NCBI RefSeq assembly: GCF_018687455.1
Contig: NZ_CP061291.1
Span: 744,001-808,000, forward strand
DNA: 64,000 nt
Source of the DNA: Polynucleobacter sp. TSB-Sco08W16
GTDB taxonomy: Bacteria > Pseudomonadota > Gammaproteobacteria > Burkholderiales > Burkholderiaceae
Reading direction: 5' to 3'
Shown here: positions 31,701 through 46,700 of the stretch, in pieces
Layout of the letters: each line of letters starts with the position of its first letter
Position numbering within the stretch: position 1 is the stretch's first letter
Position numbers and translations under genes: made by a program
Notes under the pieces: generated by a model
What the model saw: only the letters and a program-made list of their open reading frames with translations
What the model was told of the DNA's origin: nothing
The model's database searches: none

Positions 31701-34700
31701 TTGGTATTGATAGTTCTAGTGTGCTGGCCACTCACACCTATGTTGGTGTGATCACTGGTCTGAGTTCGGCGAATTTCACTAGCGGCACAACTCCTAGCGG
31801 CGTATTTAACTACGGTGGTTATGACTACGCTTGGTTATTGAAAGCAGAGGTCGGAAATTCAAGCATTTGGGATTTGGCTGCATACAACTCAACTACGACC
31901 TATCTAAATTCTGGATCGATAGACTCAGTTTCATTTCCGTTATCTGCATATACCAATGCGATCAATACAGGCACTATCTCTGGCAGTCTAACCAATAGCG
32001 GCTACCTATCAAGTGTAAGCAATAGCGGCGCGACAAGCACTATTGCTACTTTAAGCAATACGGGCAGTATTGGAACTGTAACCAATAGTGGTGGCATTTA
32101 TAGCCTTAACAATAGTGGCTCGATTAACTCTATCGCTAATAGTAGTTCAGGCTCAATTACCAATTTAACAAGCACTAACTATATTGGCAGTGTCGGATCA
32201 TCTAATGATGCGATCAATAATATGGGCACTATAGACACCATCATTGCCTCAGGTATGGTCTCGAGCGCCGGAAAGGGAATTAATAACTCAGGAACTATTT
32301 CTAGTATTTCCATCAATGGCGCACAGATTACAGGCGCTACTGCTATTGCCAACTCTAACTACATTGGCAGCCTGACAAATGATGGAAAAATTATCGCTAC
32401 TAGTACCGGAATTCATAATGACGGCGTCTCTAGCTCTATTTCCGTTATTACAAACTTAGGTCGAATCACATCCAATTTTATTGGTATCAGTAATGCAAAT
32501 AGTGCATACCTTGGGGCAATTGATAATGAAGGGATTATCGGAATTCAGGGTGGACCATCCGGTAGTTACGGAATTTATAACACTGGTTCTATCGCTACGA
32601 TATTACAAAATGGTAGTGTGATGGCGAACTCAACCGCTATTCTTAATAGCGGAACAATTGATCTACTCATCAATACGAATACCATTTATGGTGACTATGG
32701 TGTTGCAAATACTTGGGTACTGGGCACTTTAACGAATAGTGGATCTATTTCTGGAAATATTACCGGTATTTTTAATAGCGGGGTTATTGGTACCCTAACT
32801 AATAGTGGATCTATTTCTGGAAATTACACTGGTATTTTTAATAATGGAGTGATTGGGACTCTAGCGAATAGCGGCTCTATTACTGGTGGTTCTTACGATA
32901 TCAATAATGCTAGTTCAGGAACTATTGGGCTCCTATCTAATAGTGGAACTCTTACTAACGTAGTCAATAGTGGCCTCATTAATTTTGTCGGCAACACCGT
33001 GGGCGGGGCAATTGATACCTTTACTAATAGTGGCACCATCTCAGGATCCACATTTGGAATTTTCAACTCTGGAATTATTGGAACCTTAACTAACAATGGC
33101 TCCATTATCAATTCTTTAGTTGGTATTCGTAATGATGGCCTTATTGCTTATCTAAATCAGAACAGTGTAGTAAGTGGTTCAATAGTCGGTATTTATAACG
33201 GACTCCTCATGGGTTCTTTAGGTAACTCTGGATCCATTACAGGTGCTACTGCAATTGGTAATTCTGGGTGGATCGCGAACTTAACCAACAGCGGCTCAAT
33301 TATTGGGTCGACGGCTGCTATTAGCAATACTATTTCTTTTGGCTCCGGAGTTGACATAGGTACCATAGATAACCTTGTAAATAACAATACAGTATTTGCA
33401 ACAAATGGTATTGCAATACTAAATAATGGCCTGATCGGAACCCTTACTAATCTGGGATCAATTGGTGCTATTGGTACTCAATCTGGGCCTAGCTACTTTG
33501 GCGGAGTGGGTATTCAAAATAATGCTGATGGCACAATAGAATCTTTGGTGAATCAAGGCAATATTGCCGGCGCAGTTTCTGGCATAGTCAACCTCGGCAC
33601 TATTATTTCGGCACTTAATACCGGCACTATTTCAGGCGGTATCAGCGATGCGTTTTATAACGGAGGTGTAATAACTTCGTTAGTCAATAGCGGGACCATT
33701 TCAGGAGTAACTGCTGGTTTCTACAACAGTGGGACTGTTAGTTCTCTTGTCAATAGTGGGGTTATCTCAGGTCGAACTGGTCTATACAACGGTTTGTGGT
33801 CTAGCGCTATTGGCACAATCGATAGCATCATTAATACCGGATCGATTGGTGGCTCTCAATATGGTGTCAATAACAATTCTGGTGTCATTGGGTTGCTTAA
33901 CAATACCGGCACGATTACTGGCGGCACTTACGGTATTAACAATAGCGGTGTAATCGGCACCTTAAGCAATAAACAGTCTAATCTGACCTATAACGGTACA
34001 TTACCAAGCAACTACAACATCATCATTGGTAGTACAAGCAATTTTGGTAAGGTGACTTTTAGTAATTATGGCTCTAGTAGCACTAATTTTGGTATTGATA
34101 ACAGTAGCTCAATGAGCGCTCATACCTATTACGCGGTAATTTCTGGTTTGACCGCCAGTAATTTATCGGGTACCTCCGGTACTTTTAGCTTTTATACCTG
34201 GAATTTGGTAGCAGAATCAGACAATACTACTTGGGATTTGATTGCAATCAACCCAAATGCTACATATCTAAATTCTGGATCGATAGACTCAGTTTCATTT
34301 CCGTTATCCGCATATACCAATGCGATCAATACGGGCACTATCTCTGGCAGTCTAACCAATAGCGGCTACCTATCAAGTGTAAGCAATAGCGGCGCGACAA
34401 GCACTATTGCTACTTTAAGTAATACAGGCACTATCGGCGATGTCATTAATAGTGGTGGAATTGGCTATCTCGGAAATGATGGCGCTATTTCTTCGATTAC
34501 TAATGCCTCAACTGGCTTAATTAGTGCTTTATCTAACAGTGCCACCACAAGTAGCATTGGGGTCCTTACTAATAGTGGAAGTATTACTAATTTAGGTAAT
34601 AGCGGAACTATCACTGCCATCAGCAACTTCGGTACGATCGACATCGTAAATAATTCAGCATCCGGCACAATCAGCAGCTTATCCAACGGCACTTTGGGAT

Positions 34701-37700
34701 CTGGTGCCTTCATTTCGAATGTATCGAATAGCGGCATTATCAGCAACTTCAGTAATTCTGGATCCATCACCTCCTTTGCAAATAATGGAGGCGGAACGCT
34801 TTCAGGCAGTACAGCATTTTTAAATACAGGCACAATCGATTCTCTTATAAATGCTGCAGGCAGCTCATCAAACGTAGGATCAATTATTGGCGACTCTACC
34901 GGCATCAACAATAGCGGCCTCATCGGCTCAATCACTCTTCAAGACTACGCTGTAGTAACAGGCGGCAGTGTTGGCCTCAATAATAGTGGCTCTATTGGCG
35001 TCATAGATAGTTACGGAACGATTTCTGGTCCCAACTACGGTATTGTCAATTCAGGCTATATCGGAAGCTTGACTAATGATAGAGATACTCCCGTAGGTGT
35101 TATTTATGGTGGTGTCAGTATCAGTAGTACTGGATCTATTTCTTCATTGATAAACTTTGGCACCATCGATAACGGTGGGGCACTCTCAACTAATAATGTT
35201 ATTTTGAATCAAGGCACTATTGATTCGATTCTCAATGCAAGTTCAGGAATGCTTTTCAGTTACGGAAGCGGAATTCTCAATACAGGCACAATTACTGGCA
35301 TTACTAATGCTGGATCCATCATAGGTGATGCATATGCAATCTCGAATACCAATACGATTGGAACTATTAGTAACTCATTGACTGGTGTGATGTCTGCGGT
35401 AGGTACGGCTATTCTGAATAGTGGATCTATTGGATCTATTTCAAATCAAGGAACAATCATTACCTCTCGTATCGGCATTAACAATACAGTGGGTGGATCT
35501 ATTGGGCTTGTCAGCAATGCAACTGGTGCCTTGATTAATGCAATTAACGGCTTCACTGGAATTAAAAATAGCGGCTTCATTGGTACATTAAGTAATGCAG
35601 GATCAATTATTGGCGATTCTTATGAGATCAATAACACCAGCTCAGGAACAATTGGCTCTTTCTCAAATTCTGGTAGCTGGATTAATTTATTAAATAGTGG
35701 TGCCATCAATTTTGTATCAGTCTCTAGTACTGGATCAATCAGCAATTTAAACAACGCCTCAACTGGGACCATTGGTTCTGGAGTCTCTTCAGCCATTAGA
35801 AATGCCGGCCTCATCATAAATTTAAGTAATAATGGCTTAATTACCGGCAACCTCGCTATTCAGAATTTAGGCGCAATAGATTCTATTTATAACAGCGGCA
35901 GTATTGGATCTTCTTATGTTGCTTTGGGAAATGACTTTTTATTCTCGGGCAATGCCAATATTGGAACCATTTACAACGACAGCACTGGAACAATTAGTGG
36001 ATATGCTGCCGGTATTGTTAATTTCACCTCCATCGGAACCATTATCAACAAAGGGTTAATTAATAGCCCTAGCTATGTTGGTATCGATAACTATTTAGGA
36101 AGTATCACTTCTCTACTAAATGACACTACTGGTGTTATCTCGGGATTAAGCTATGGCTTCCGTAATAGCGGCACCATCGATGCTCTAACAAACAAGGGTT
36201 CTATTGTTGGTGGAAGTATAGGCGTACTCAATACCAATACAACAGGTATGTTTGCAAGTATTGGAACCATGGGATCTTTGTATAACATTGGAACAATTTC
36301 TGGCAGTTTCGCAGGAATTTCAAATGGCACATTTACTTATGGAAGTTTTTCCTCTGGTGGCGCAAGCATCACCTCTCTTATCAACGATAGTCTTTCGGGA
36401 TCTATTGGAACAATCTCAGGTTCAGTTGTAGGTCTATTAAATATCGGTAATATTGAAACTGTTAATAATAGCGGTCTTATATTTGGTACGGTTTACGGCG
36501 TTGCAAACGTATTAGGTACAGTTGGTTCCTTGGTTAATAATGTCTCGGCTAGTATTGCCGGCAATCAAATTGGCATTGTTAATGCAGGAACAATAAACAA
36601 TTTAACCAATAACGGAGTGATTGGCAGTGGCGTCACTGGTATGCTTAATGGAGCACCATCCGGCTCACTAACTGGAAGCTATATTGGCTCTTTAGTTAAT
36701 AGTGGATCTATCATCGGCGGGAATCTTGGCTTTGTAAATACCGGTTCACTTACAAGTTTTTCTCAAGATGGCATAGTAAGCGGAGCATCTGCTGGTATCT
36801 ATAACAGTGGCACGATTGACCAACTCATTAATACCAATACGATCTATGCGACAGCAGGCACTGCTATTGTTAATACTGGCCTGATTAATGCTCTATCAAG
36901 CCAAGGCTCCATCTACGGTTCTTCTATCGGTATCTATAACAATAGCGGCACGATCGGTACTATTGCAAACTCAGGCACGATTAGTGCGGGAAATACTGGC
37001 ATCTATAACTCCTCTGGCAGCATTAGTGCTATTAACAATACTGTTGGTGCTTTAGTTGGTGGTACTTATGGCGTCATTAATCGCGGCATCATCGATAACA
37101 TCCTCAACTCAGGAACCATCTCTGGTTATTACAACGGGGTTTATAGCGAACAGACAATTGGTACTATTAACAACAGTGGAAGCATTTTTGCCACTAATGG
37201 TGTTGCAATTGAAAATAATCTGACCGCAACCATTGGATTGCTCAACAATAGCAACACGATCTACTCCAATGCTGATTCAGCAATTGCCAACGTCGGAACT
37301 ATTAATAATCTGATCAATACTGGTTCGATCACTGGATTTATCTACGGTATCAATAATAATGGCTCGATTACCTCCTTAACTCAGGGCGGTACAGTCAGCG
37401 GGGCCTCTGCTGGTATCTATAACAATAATAGCGGTACGATTGATTCGCTAAATAACAGCGGACTCATTTCCGCTTCGGTCTATTCCGGTTTGATTAACTC
37501 TGGTTCTATTGGCTATCTCAGTAACTCAGGAATTATTACTGGCGCATCAAGTGGTGTATTAAATGCAGGCTCAATAGCTTCAATCAACAATAGTAGTCTT
37601 GGATATATCTCAGGTCTTATCAATAGTGGTAGCTCCAGCTCCATCGGAGCCCTAGTCAATAGCGGTAGTATCACTGGCATCATCAATCAAGGCACTATTG

Positions 37701-40700
37701 CCAGTGCTACAACTGCTATCAATAACAGCGGCACGATTGATCTGCTCACAAATAGCAATACGATCTATTCTGGCGCGGGCATTGCTTTTAATAATAGTGG
37801 CCTGATAGGTTCAATGACCAATAGCGGCTCTATTTCTGGATCTATTTACGGTATTTACAGCACCGGCTCAATCTCAACCTTGTCCCAATCTGGCTCCATC
37901 ACTGGCGGACTGGACGGTATTTACGTTAATGGTGGCACACTAAGCTTGCTCAACAATTCAGGGCTTCTCTATGGCACAGTATCTGAAGGATTGCGTAATA
38001 AGGCTGCCATAGATAATTTGGTGAATACGAGTTCGGGTGTTATTGCTGGATCAGTAGGTATTGATAATACGGGCAATATTGCTACCATCAACAACCAAGG
38101 CGTAATTTACGGTTACTCTTCAGGCATCAATAATGGAGATACCATTGACCAACTCATTAACACCAATACCATCTACGCTACATCGGCTACAGGTGTTGCC
38201 AATAGTGGCCTCATCAATACCCTAAGCAACAGCGGCTCGATCACTGGCTCTATCTATGGCATCAATAACAGCGGCACAATAGGCCTTCTAAATAACACGA
38301 TCGCCGGCTCTATCGTAGGTAATAGCACTGGTATTATAAATTCAGGATCAATTACCTCCTTAAGTCAATCAGGTACGGTTTCGGGTACAGGTATAGGTAT
38401 TAATAATGCAGCAAGTATTGATAAATTAAGCAATAGCGGTTTAATCAATGGCGCCAGCTATGGCATCTTTAATACCGGCACAATCTCTACACTTGATAAT
38501 ACGATTGGTGGAGTGATTACATCACAGACAGCAGTCAACAACACTTCTACTATTGGATCCCTAAGCAACTCTGGCACATTGTCCGGTACTAACAGGGCTA
38601 TTTACAATAGCGGACTAATTGGTACCCTTACTCAAGATGGGGCACTTAGTGGAGTAAATAGAGCTATCTGGAACGCTGGTGGCACGATTGACCAACTCAT
38701 TAATACCAATACGATCTATGCGACAGCAGGCACTGCTATTGTTAATACTGGCCTGATTAATGCTCTATCAAGCCAAGGCTCCATCTACGGTTCTTCTATC
38801 GGTATCTATAACAATAGCGGCACGATCGGTACTATTGCAAACTCAGGCACGATTAGTGCGGGCGGCACAGCGATTCAAAACCAAGGTGTGATTGGATCAA
38901 TCAACAACACCACCACCGGTTTACTCTCTGCTGGTTTAGCAATCCTGAACTACAGCTCAATCGGGACTTTAGACAACTACGGCACTATCGCAGGTACTGG
39001 TCACGCTCTCTTTAGTTATGGCAACATTGACACTATCAATAACTTTGGGACTATTACTGGTGGCAGTGAGGTCATATACAACCATAGTGGCGCTACGATT
39101 GGATTACTTAATAATGCCAATGTGATATCTGCTTCTACTGGTGTGGCCTTGGGTAACGCAGGTTCTATTGGTAATCTGATCAATGCTGGTTCGATTGCTG
39201 GAAATACCTACGGCATCAAGAATGATGGCTCTATTACGTCCTTAACTCAGGGTGGTACAGTCAGCGGGGCCTCTGCTGGTATCTATAACAATAGTGGCAC
39301 GATTGATTCTTTGGACAACAGCGGACTCATAACTGCTTCAGTCAATACCGGTCTGATCAACTCCGGTTCTATTGGCTATCTCAGTAACTCAGGAATTATT
39401 ACTGGCGCATCAAGTGGCGTATTGAATTCTGGCTCAATAGCTTCAATCAACAATAGTAGTCTTGGATATATCTCAGGTCTTATCAATAGTGGTAGCTCCA
39501 GCTCCATCGGAGCCCTAGTCAATAGCGGTAGTATCACTGGCATCATCAATCAAGGCACTATTGCCAGTGCTACAACTGCTATTAATAACAGCGGCACGAT
39601 TGATCTGCTCACAAATAGCAATACGATCTATTCTGGCGCGGGCATTGCTATTAATAGTAGTGGACTGATTGGATCAATCTATAACAGCGGCAGTATCTAT
39701 GGTGGGAATGTAGGATTATTTAACCTAGCCGGCGGATCCATTGGATCTTTAACTAATGACAGTATTATCTCCAGTAACTCCAATTCTGCTTTAGAAAATG
39801 TAGGAACTATTCAGTCAGCTCTGAATAATGGAAGCATCACCTCTACGAATAGCGTTGCATTCTTCAATTACGGTAGTATTACCAGTCTAACGAATAACGG
39901 AATCATTTCAGGATCAACCGGTATTCGTAATGACTTTATCAATGGGCTGTCTACTGGAATAATTGATACGATCATTAACAGCGGCTCAATTTCTGGCTCT
40001 ATCTATGGTATTTACAATACCTCCGCCGCGACTATTGGCATTCTTAGCAACACCAATACCATCTACGCTACATCGGCTACAGGTGTTGCCAATAGTGGCC
40101 TAATCAATACCCTAAGCAACAGCGGCTCGATCACTGGCTCTATCTATGGCATCAATAACAGCGGCACAATAGGCCTTCTAAATAATACGATCGCCGGCTC
40201 TATTGCTGGAGGCAATACCGCGATTGTCAATAGCGTCTCAATTAGTTTGCTGACCAATAGCGGCAGTGTTGCAGGCACAACTTACGGTATCTATAACGCC
40301 GGCGGCACGATCGATGCTATTACTAACTCCGGATTGGTTTCTAGTACAGGATCAGGCTATGGTCTATTTAATACAGGAACGATTACCTCTTTAGACAATA
40401 CAGTTGATGGAGTGATAACAGGACGAGTTGCGCTTACAAATTCAGCCAATATTGGTACTCTGAATAACTCTGGCACTATTTCGGGTACTGTCTACGGTAT
40501 TTATAACGCTGGCTCTATTACCACCTTAACCCAAGGTGGTACCGTAAGTGGGGCATCTGCTGGTATTTATAACGCCGGCACGATCGATTTGCTCAGTAAT
40601 AGCAATACGATTTATGCAGCTGCTGGCACAGCTATCAAGAACAGTGGTGTCATAGGCACACTTACAAACTCTGGTTCCATCTATGGTTCCTATGTCGGCA

Positions 40701-43700
40701 TCTATAACAATAGTGGCACGATCGGTACTATTGCAAACTCAGGCACGATTAGTGCGGGCGGCACAGCGATTCAAAACCAAGGTGTGATTGGCCTGCTTAA
40801 CAACACCATTACTGGTTTGATCGTAAGCAACAGCACTGGCATTATCAATTCAGGATCAATTACCTCATTAATTCAAGGCGGAACAGTTTTAGCTGGCAAC
40901 ACTGGCATTAAGAACTCCGGTAGCATTGATAAGATCACAAATAGCGGATTTGTTAATAGCACTGGTTCTAGCTCAGGTTATGGCATCCTCAATAGCGGCA
41001 ATATTAACTCCATAGACAACACAATCGGCGGCGTCATTAATGCGAGTACAGCTATATTTAACACCGCCACTATTGGATCATTAAATAACTCAGGCACTCT
41101 TGCTGGATTAAGTTATGGTGTATACAACAGTGGCTTGATTGGCACATTTACTCAAAATACAGTACTAAGCGGGGGAGTCACAGGACTCTCAAACGATATC
41201 GCTGGCAGCATAGGATTATTAACCAATAAAGGCTCCATTAGTGGAGTTAACACCGGCGTTTTCAATTTAGGAACCATCAATTCGTTAGTAAATAATGGAG
41301 TAATTACTGGTGGGTTAAACGGTATCTACAATGGTGGCGTAATTGGCACCTTAAGCAATAGTCAGTCCAACTTAACTTATGCCGGTAAGCTGCCGACTAA
41401 CTACAACATTATTGTTACTGGCCAATATAGCTTTGGTAAGGTTGCCTTTAGTACTCCAAGTGGTACCACCAACTTTGGCATTGATAGCTCAAGTACCTTA
41501 GGTGCTTATATCTATGCAGGAGTGATTACTGGCCTAAGTAGTGCGAGTTACTTTACCGGTGGCATTGCGCCAACTGGTACATTTACCAATGGTGGCAGCA
41601 CCTACTCCTGGTCTTTGGGCCAAGAGGGCACTTCCAATATTTGGGATCTGATTATTGCTGGTGCAACCAACTACAACGTCACCATCAGCTCTGATACACC
41701 TAGCTACACCAACAGCACTTCGATTGCTAGCTTGGTCAATCTAGCCACGATCTCTGGTGAGCTCGCCAATAGCAGCATCATTGCTGGCAGTACTACTGCA
41801 GTCAAGAACAGTGGTCAGATCGGCACCCTAAGTAATAGCGGTGCGATCTCTGGCTCTAACTACGGTATTTACAACTCTGGTTCAATTGGAACCTTAAGCA
41901 ATATCGGCACCATCAATGCACCAGGTGGATCTGCTGCTATTTACAACCACAACGGCACGATTGATCTACTCAGTAATAGCAATACGATTTATGCAGATTC
42001 AGGTTATGCCATTAATAACAATGGCGGCTTAATTAAATCTCTTGTCAATGATGGCTCTATAGCCGCTTCTTATTACGCTATTTATAGCAATGCTAGTATT
42101 GGAACCCTTGTTAACACTGGCAGTTTGTCCGGTGGCAATTCCACTGCAGCACTGTATAACGATCGTTATGGCGTCATTGGATCCATTAATAACTTAGGTG
42201 GCGTAATTGGCTCATCTGACGGCGCTACTGGCATATCTAACTTTGGTCGGATTGATACGCTTACTAACAGCGGTACGATTCTGGGTAATTATTGGTTCGG
42301 AGTCTATAACACCGGTAGCCTAACAAACCTCATCAATGATGGAACAATCTCCGGTAATAGTGGTCATTCAGGTGTTTGGAATAATGACCGAGCTAACGGG
42401 GTTAATGCAACTCTCGTATCACTCATTAATAATGGGCTCATAACTGGTGGTCAAGGCGTTACCAACCTTGGTTTTATCGAGACGATTGACAATCGCAGTA
42501 CAGGCACAATCACTGGTTCCTATACTGGTATTTCAAATACTACAAATAGTACGATCAACTCAATTGTCAATACCGGTACCATTGCCGGAAACACTATTGG
42601 CATTAATAATGCTGGCCTGATTGGCACCATCACGCAAGATGGAATAGTACGCGGTTCATCAACGGGTATTTATAACTCTGCAAATATCAATTTGCTGAGC
42701 AACAGCAATACGATCTACGCCAGCTCAGGTAGTGCAGTACACAACTATGGCACGATCGACGCGTTAATCAATACCGGTGGTATTACAGGCTCTACCGATG
42801 GTATTGTCAATGAGGCCACCATTACCTCGATCGCCAATACTGGCTCAATTACGGGTGGTAGCTACGGTATTGTCAATAACTCTTACGGCGTAATTGGCAC
42901 CTTAAGCAATAGTCAGTCCAACTTAACTTATGCCGGTAAGCTGCCGACTAACTACAACATTATTGTTACTGGCCAATATAGCTTTGGTAAGGTTGCCTTT
43001 AGTACTCCAAGTGGTACCACCAACTTTGGCATTGATAGCTCAAGTACCTTAGGTGCTTATATCTATGCAGGAGTGATTACTGGCCTAAGTAGTGCGAGTT
43101 ACTTTACCGGTGGCATTGCGCCAACTGGTACATTTACCAATGGTGGCAGCACCTACTCCTGGTCTTTGGGCCAAGAGGGCACTTCCAATATTTGGGATCT
43201 GATTATTGCTGGTGCAACCAACTACAACGTCACCATCAGCTCTGATACACCTAGCTACACCAACAGCACTTCGATTGCTAGCTTGGTCAATCTAGCCACG
43301 ATCTCTGGTGAGCTCGCCAATAGCAGCATCATTGCTGGCAGTACTACTGCAGTCAAGAACAGTGGTCAGATCGGCACCCTAAGTAATAGCGGTGCGATCT
43401 CTGGTGGCAGCTACGGTATCTATAACACTGGCTCAATTACTACCTTAACCCAAGGCGGTACCGTAAGTGGAGCAGCTGCGGGTATTTATAACAATGGCGG
43501 CACAATCAATGTGCTCAGTAATAGTAATACGATCAATTCTGCGTCGGGCTCTGGCATTAAAAACTCTGGTTTGATTAATGTCCTAACTAACTTAGGCTCT
43601 ATCAATGGAAATGCATTTGGTATCAATAACACCGGCTCAATTGCTACCTTAACTCAAGGCGGTACAGTGACCGGAGCTGGTTCTGGTATTTATAACCATG

Positions 43701-46700
43701 GTGGAACTATTGATAACCTGATTAATACTGGAAAAATCGGCGGACAAGGCTCTGCAATTTGGAATACCGGCGTTATGCAGTCTGTAACCAATACTGGATT
43801 AATTACAGGTTTAAATGCTGGGGTATGGAATACCTATGGAGCAACCACCAGCTCATTTTTAAATGATGTTGGAGGTATCGTTACGAGTGCAAACTCTTAT
43901 GGATTCTATAACGATGGCCTCGTTAGAGTACTCACAAATAATGGGTTGATTTCCGGTAATAGTGGTGGGGTTTTTAACTTTAGATCCATTAGTTCTCTTA
44001 CAAACTCTGGATCAATTATTGGTTTAGGAATGGGTATCAATAATTATGGCCTCGGCTCTATCGGAGTCATTAGTAATAATGGCACTATTTATGGTGGATC
44101 CATTGGCATCTCCAGCACCGGTACCATTACCTCAATTTCTAATACTGGCGGGATTACCGGCGGTACATATGGTATTAGCAATAGCGGTGTAATCGGCACC
44201 TTAAGCAATAAACAGTCAAATCTGACCTTTAACGGTAAGTTACCAACTAACTACAACATTATTGTTACTGGCCAATATAGCTTTGGTAAGGTTGCCTTTA
44301 GTACTCCAAGCGGTACTACCAACTTTGGCATAGATGGCTCAAGTACGCTCGGAGCGTATACCTATGCAGGAGTCATTACTGGCTTAAGTAGTACTTCGTA
44401 CTTCTTTACAGGCGGAATCAATCCAAGTGGCACGATTACCAATGGTGGAAGTACTTATACTTGGACATTGAGTCAAGAAACCATTGCTGGTACTGTATCT
44501 AGCATCTGGGACTTAATCTTATCTACAGGAACAAATTACCACGTCACTATTAGTAGTGATGTTGCTAGTTATGCAAATAACACTTCGATCGCTAGCTTAC
44601 TAAATCTTGCGACGATCTCTGGCGCGCTGACCAACAACAGCATTATTGCTGGTAGCGCAACTGCAGTGAAGAGCACGGGTCAAATTGGCACTCTAAGCAA
44701 TAACGGTACGATCTCTGGTTCTAACTATGGCATTAGAAATACAGGATCTATTACTACCTTAACCCAAGGTGGTACCGTCAGTGGGGCATCTGCTGGTATT
44801 TATAACGCCGGCACGATCGATTTGCTCAGTAATAGCAATACGATTTATGCATCAGCAGGTAGTGGCATTAGCAATAGCGGTTTAATTAATACCCTCACCA
44901 ATTTTGGATCCATTTCAGGATCAGGTTCTGCTATCTATAACAGCATTTCTGGCACCATCGATATCATTGCTAACAGCAGCAATATCCGAGGTACTGACGG
45001 CATCATCAATGATGGCTTGATAAACAATCTTGTTAATTCAATCAGCGCAAGCATTCTTGGAAACGCTGATATTGGCATACAAAATAATGGCAGCATTGGT
45101 GCGCTGACCAATTTAGGGTATGTATATGGTCAATATGCCGGTATTTCGAATGGAGGCACCATCAATACCCTCACCAATGCTAGCGGCGCAATCATAAGCG
45201 GTGGTTCAGGCGCTACTCAAGGCACAGGATTATTGAATGGCGGCCTGATCAGTGTCCTCACAAACTATGGAACTATTACAGGAAGCAATGTTGGCATTAC
45301 TAATAATGGAACGATTGTCACCCTGAATAACCTTCAGGGTGTAACCCCTAGTGGTGGATCTAGTACTGTTAGCTCGCCATTAACCTATGCTGGTAACTTA
45401 CCGACCAACTACAACATTATTATTAACGGCACCCGCAATTACGGTCAGATCTCTTTTGTAGGCTCCCTCTACAACACCATGAATGTCGGTATTGCAAGTA
45501 GCTCAACACTGTCTGCGTATACCTATGCTGCAGTTATCAGTGGCCTGAATGTAACTTACTTTGCTGGTGGAGTAGCGCCCAGTGGCACTATTTCTAATGG
45601 TGGCAGTACTTATTCATGGTTGCTAGGTCAAGAAGGCACCTCTGGAATTTGGGATTTGCTGGTAACGGTTCCAGTTACCTACAATGTCACCATCAGTGCT
45701 GATACACCTAGCTACACCAACAGCACTTCGATTGCTAGCTTAGTCAATCTAGCTACGATCTCTGGCGCCTTATCGAACACCAGCATCATTGCTGGCAGTA
45801 CTACTGCAGTCAAGAACAGTGGTCAGATTGGTACCCTAAGTAATAGCGGTACGATCTCTGGCTCATTGCTTGCTGTGAATAACACAATTGGTGGTTCGAT
45901 TGGTGTGATTAATAACAGCATTGCTAGTCAGATTATTGGCGGCAACACCGGTATTTCTAATAGGGGAACCATTGGCCTCATCACCAATGCTGGAACTGTA
46001 TTTGGTGCAAATGACTACGGTATTGGTAATGGCGGACTCATTCAAAGTATTGTTAACACTGGCTCAATCGCATCCAATGCTTACTACGGTATTACTAATG
46101 GTGGCTCAATCATCAATATTAACAACACAAGTATTGGTACTATAGCTGGCTTAACAGGAGTTTATAACGGTAGTCCTGCTTACATTGGCACCTTGACAAA
46201 TACTGGTCAAGTGCTTGGAACTGGCGACGGCATCGCCAACCTTGGCAGGATTCAAAAGCTGGATAACGCTGTTAATGGCGTTATTGATGGTGCTGTGACT
46301 GGTATTTTCAACAGTGGAACAATTATTGCCTTAGGCAATGCAGGCACCATCTCTGGCTCTTACTTCGGCATTTATAACGCAGGTAGCCTTGGAGTTGTGA
46401 GCAATAGTATTCATGGTTTAATCAGCAGCCTTTCCAATAGCACAGTGACCAGTGCCATCGCTACCTTAAGTAATTCAGGTTCTATTACCAACGTTGCCAA
46501 CAGCGGCATTATTACTTTTGTCAGCAATGCTGGCACTATTAATAATCTCGCGAATAATGCTACTGGCTCAATCGGTGGTGGTGACGTAGGCATTCTGAAT
46601 ACCGGCTCTATCACCACCTTAACGCAAGGCGGCACAGTCATTGGAGCTTCTGCTGGCATTTATAACAATGGTGGCACAGTTAATAGCCTCGTCAATGCAT

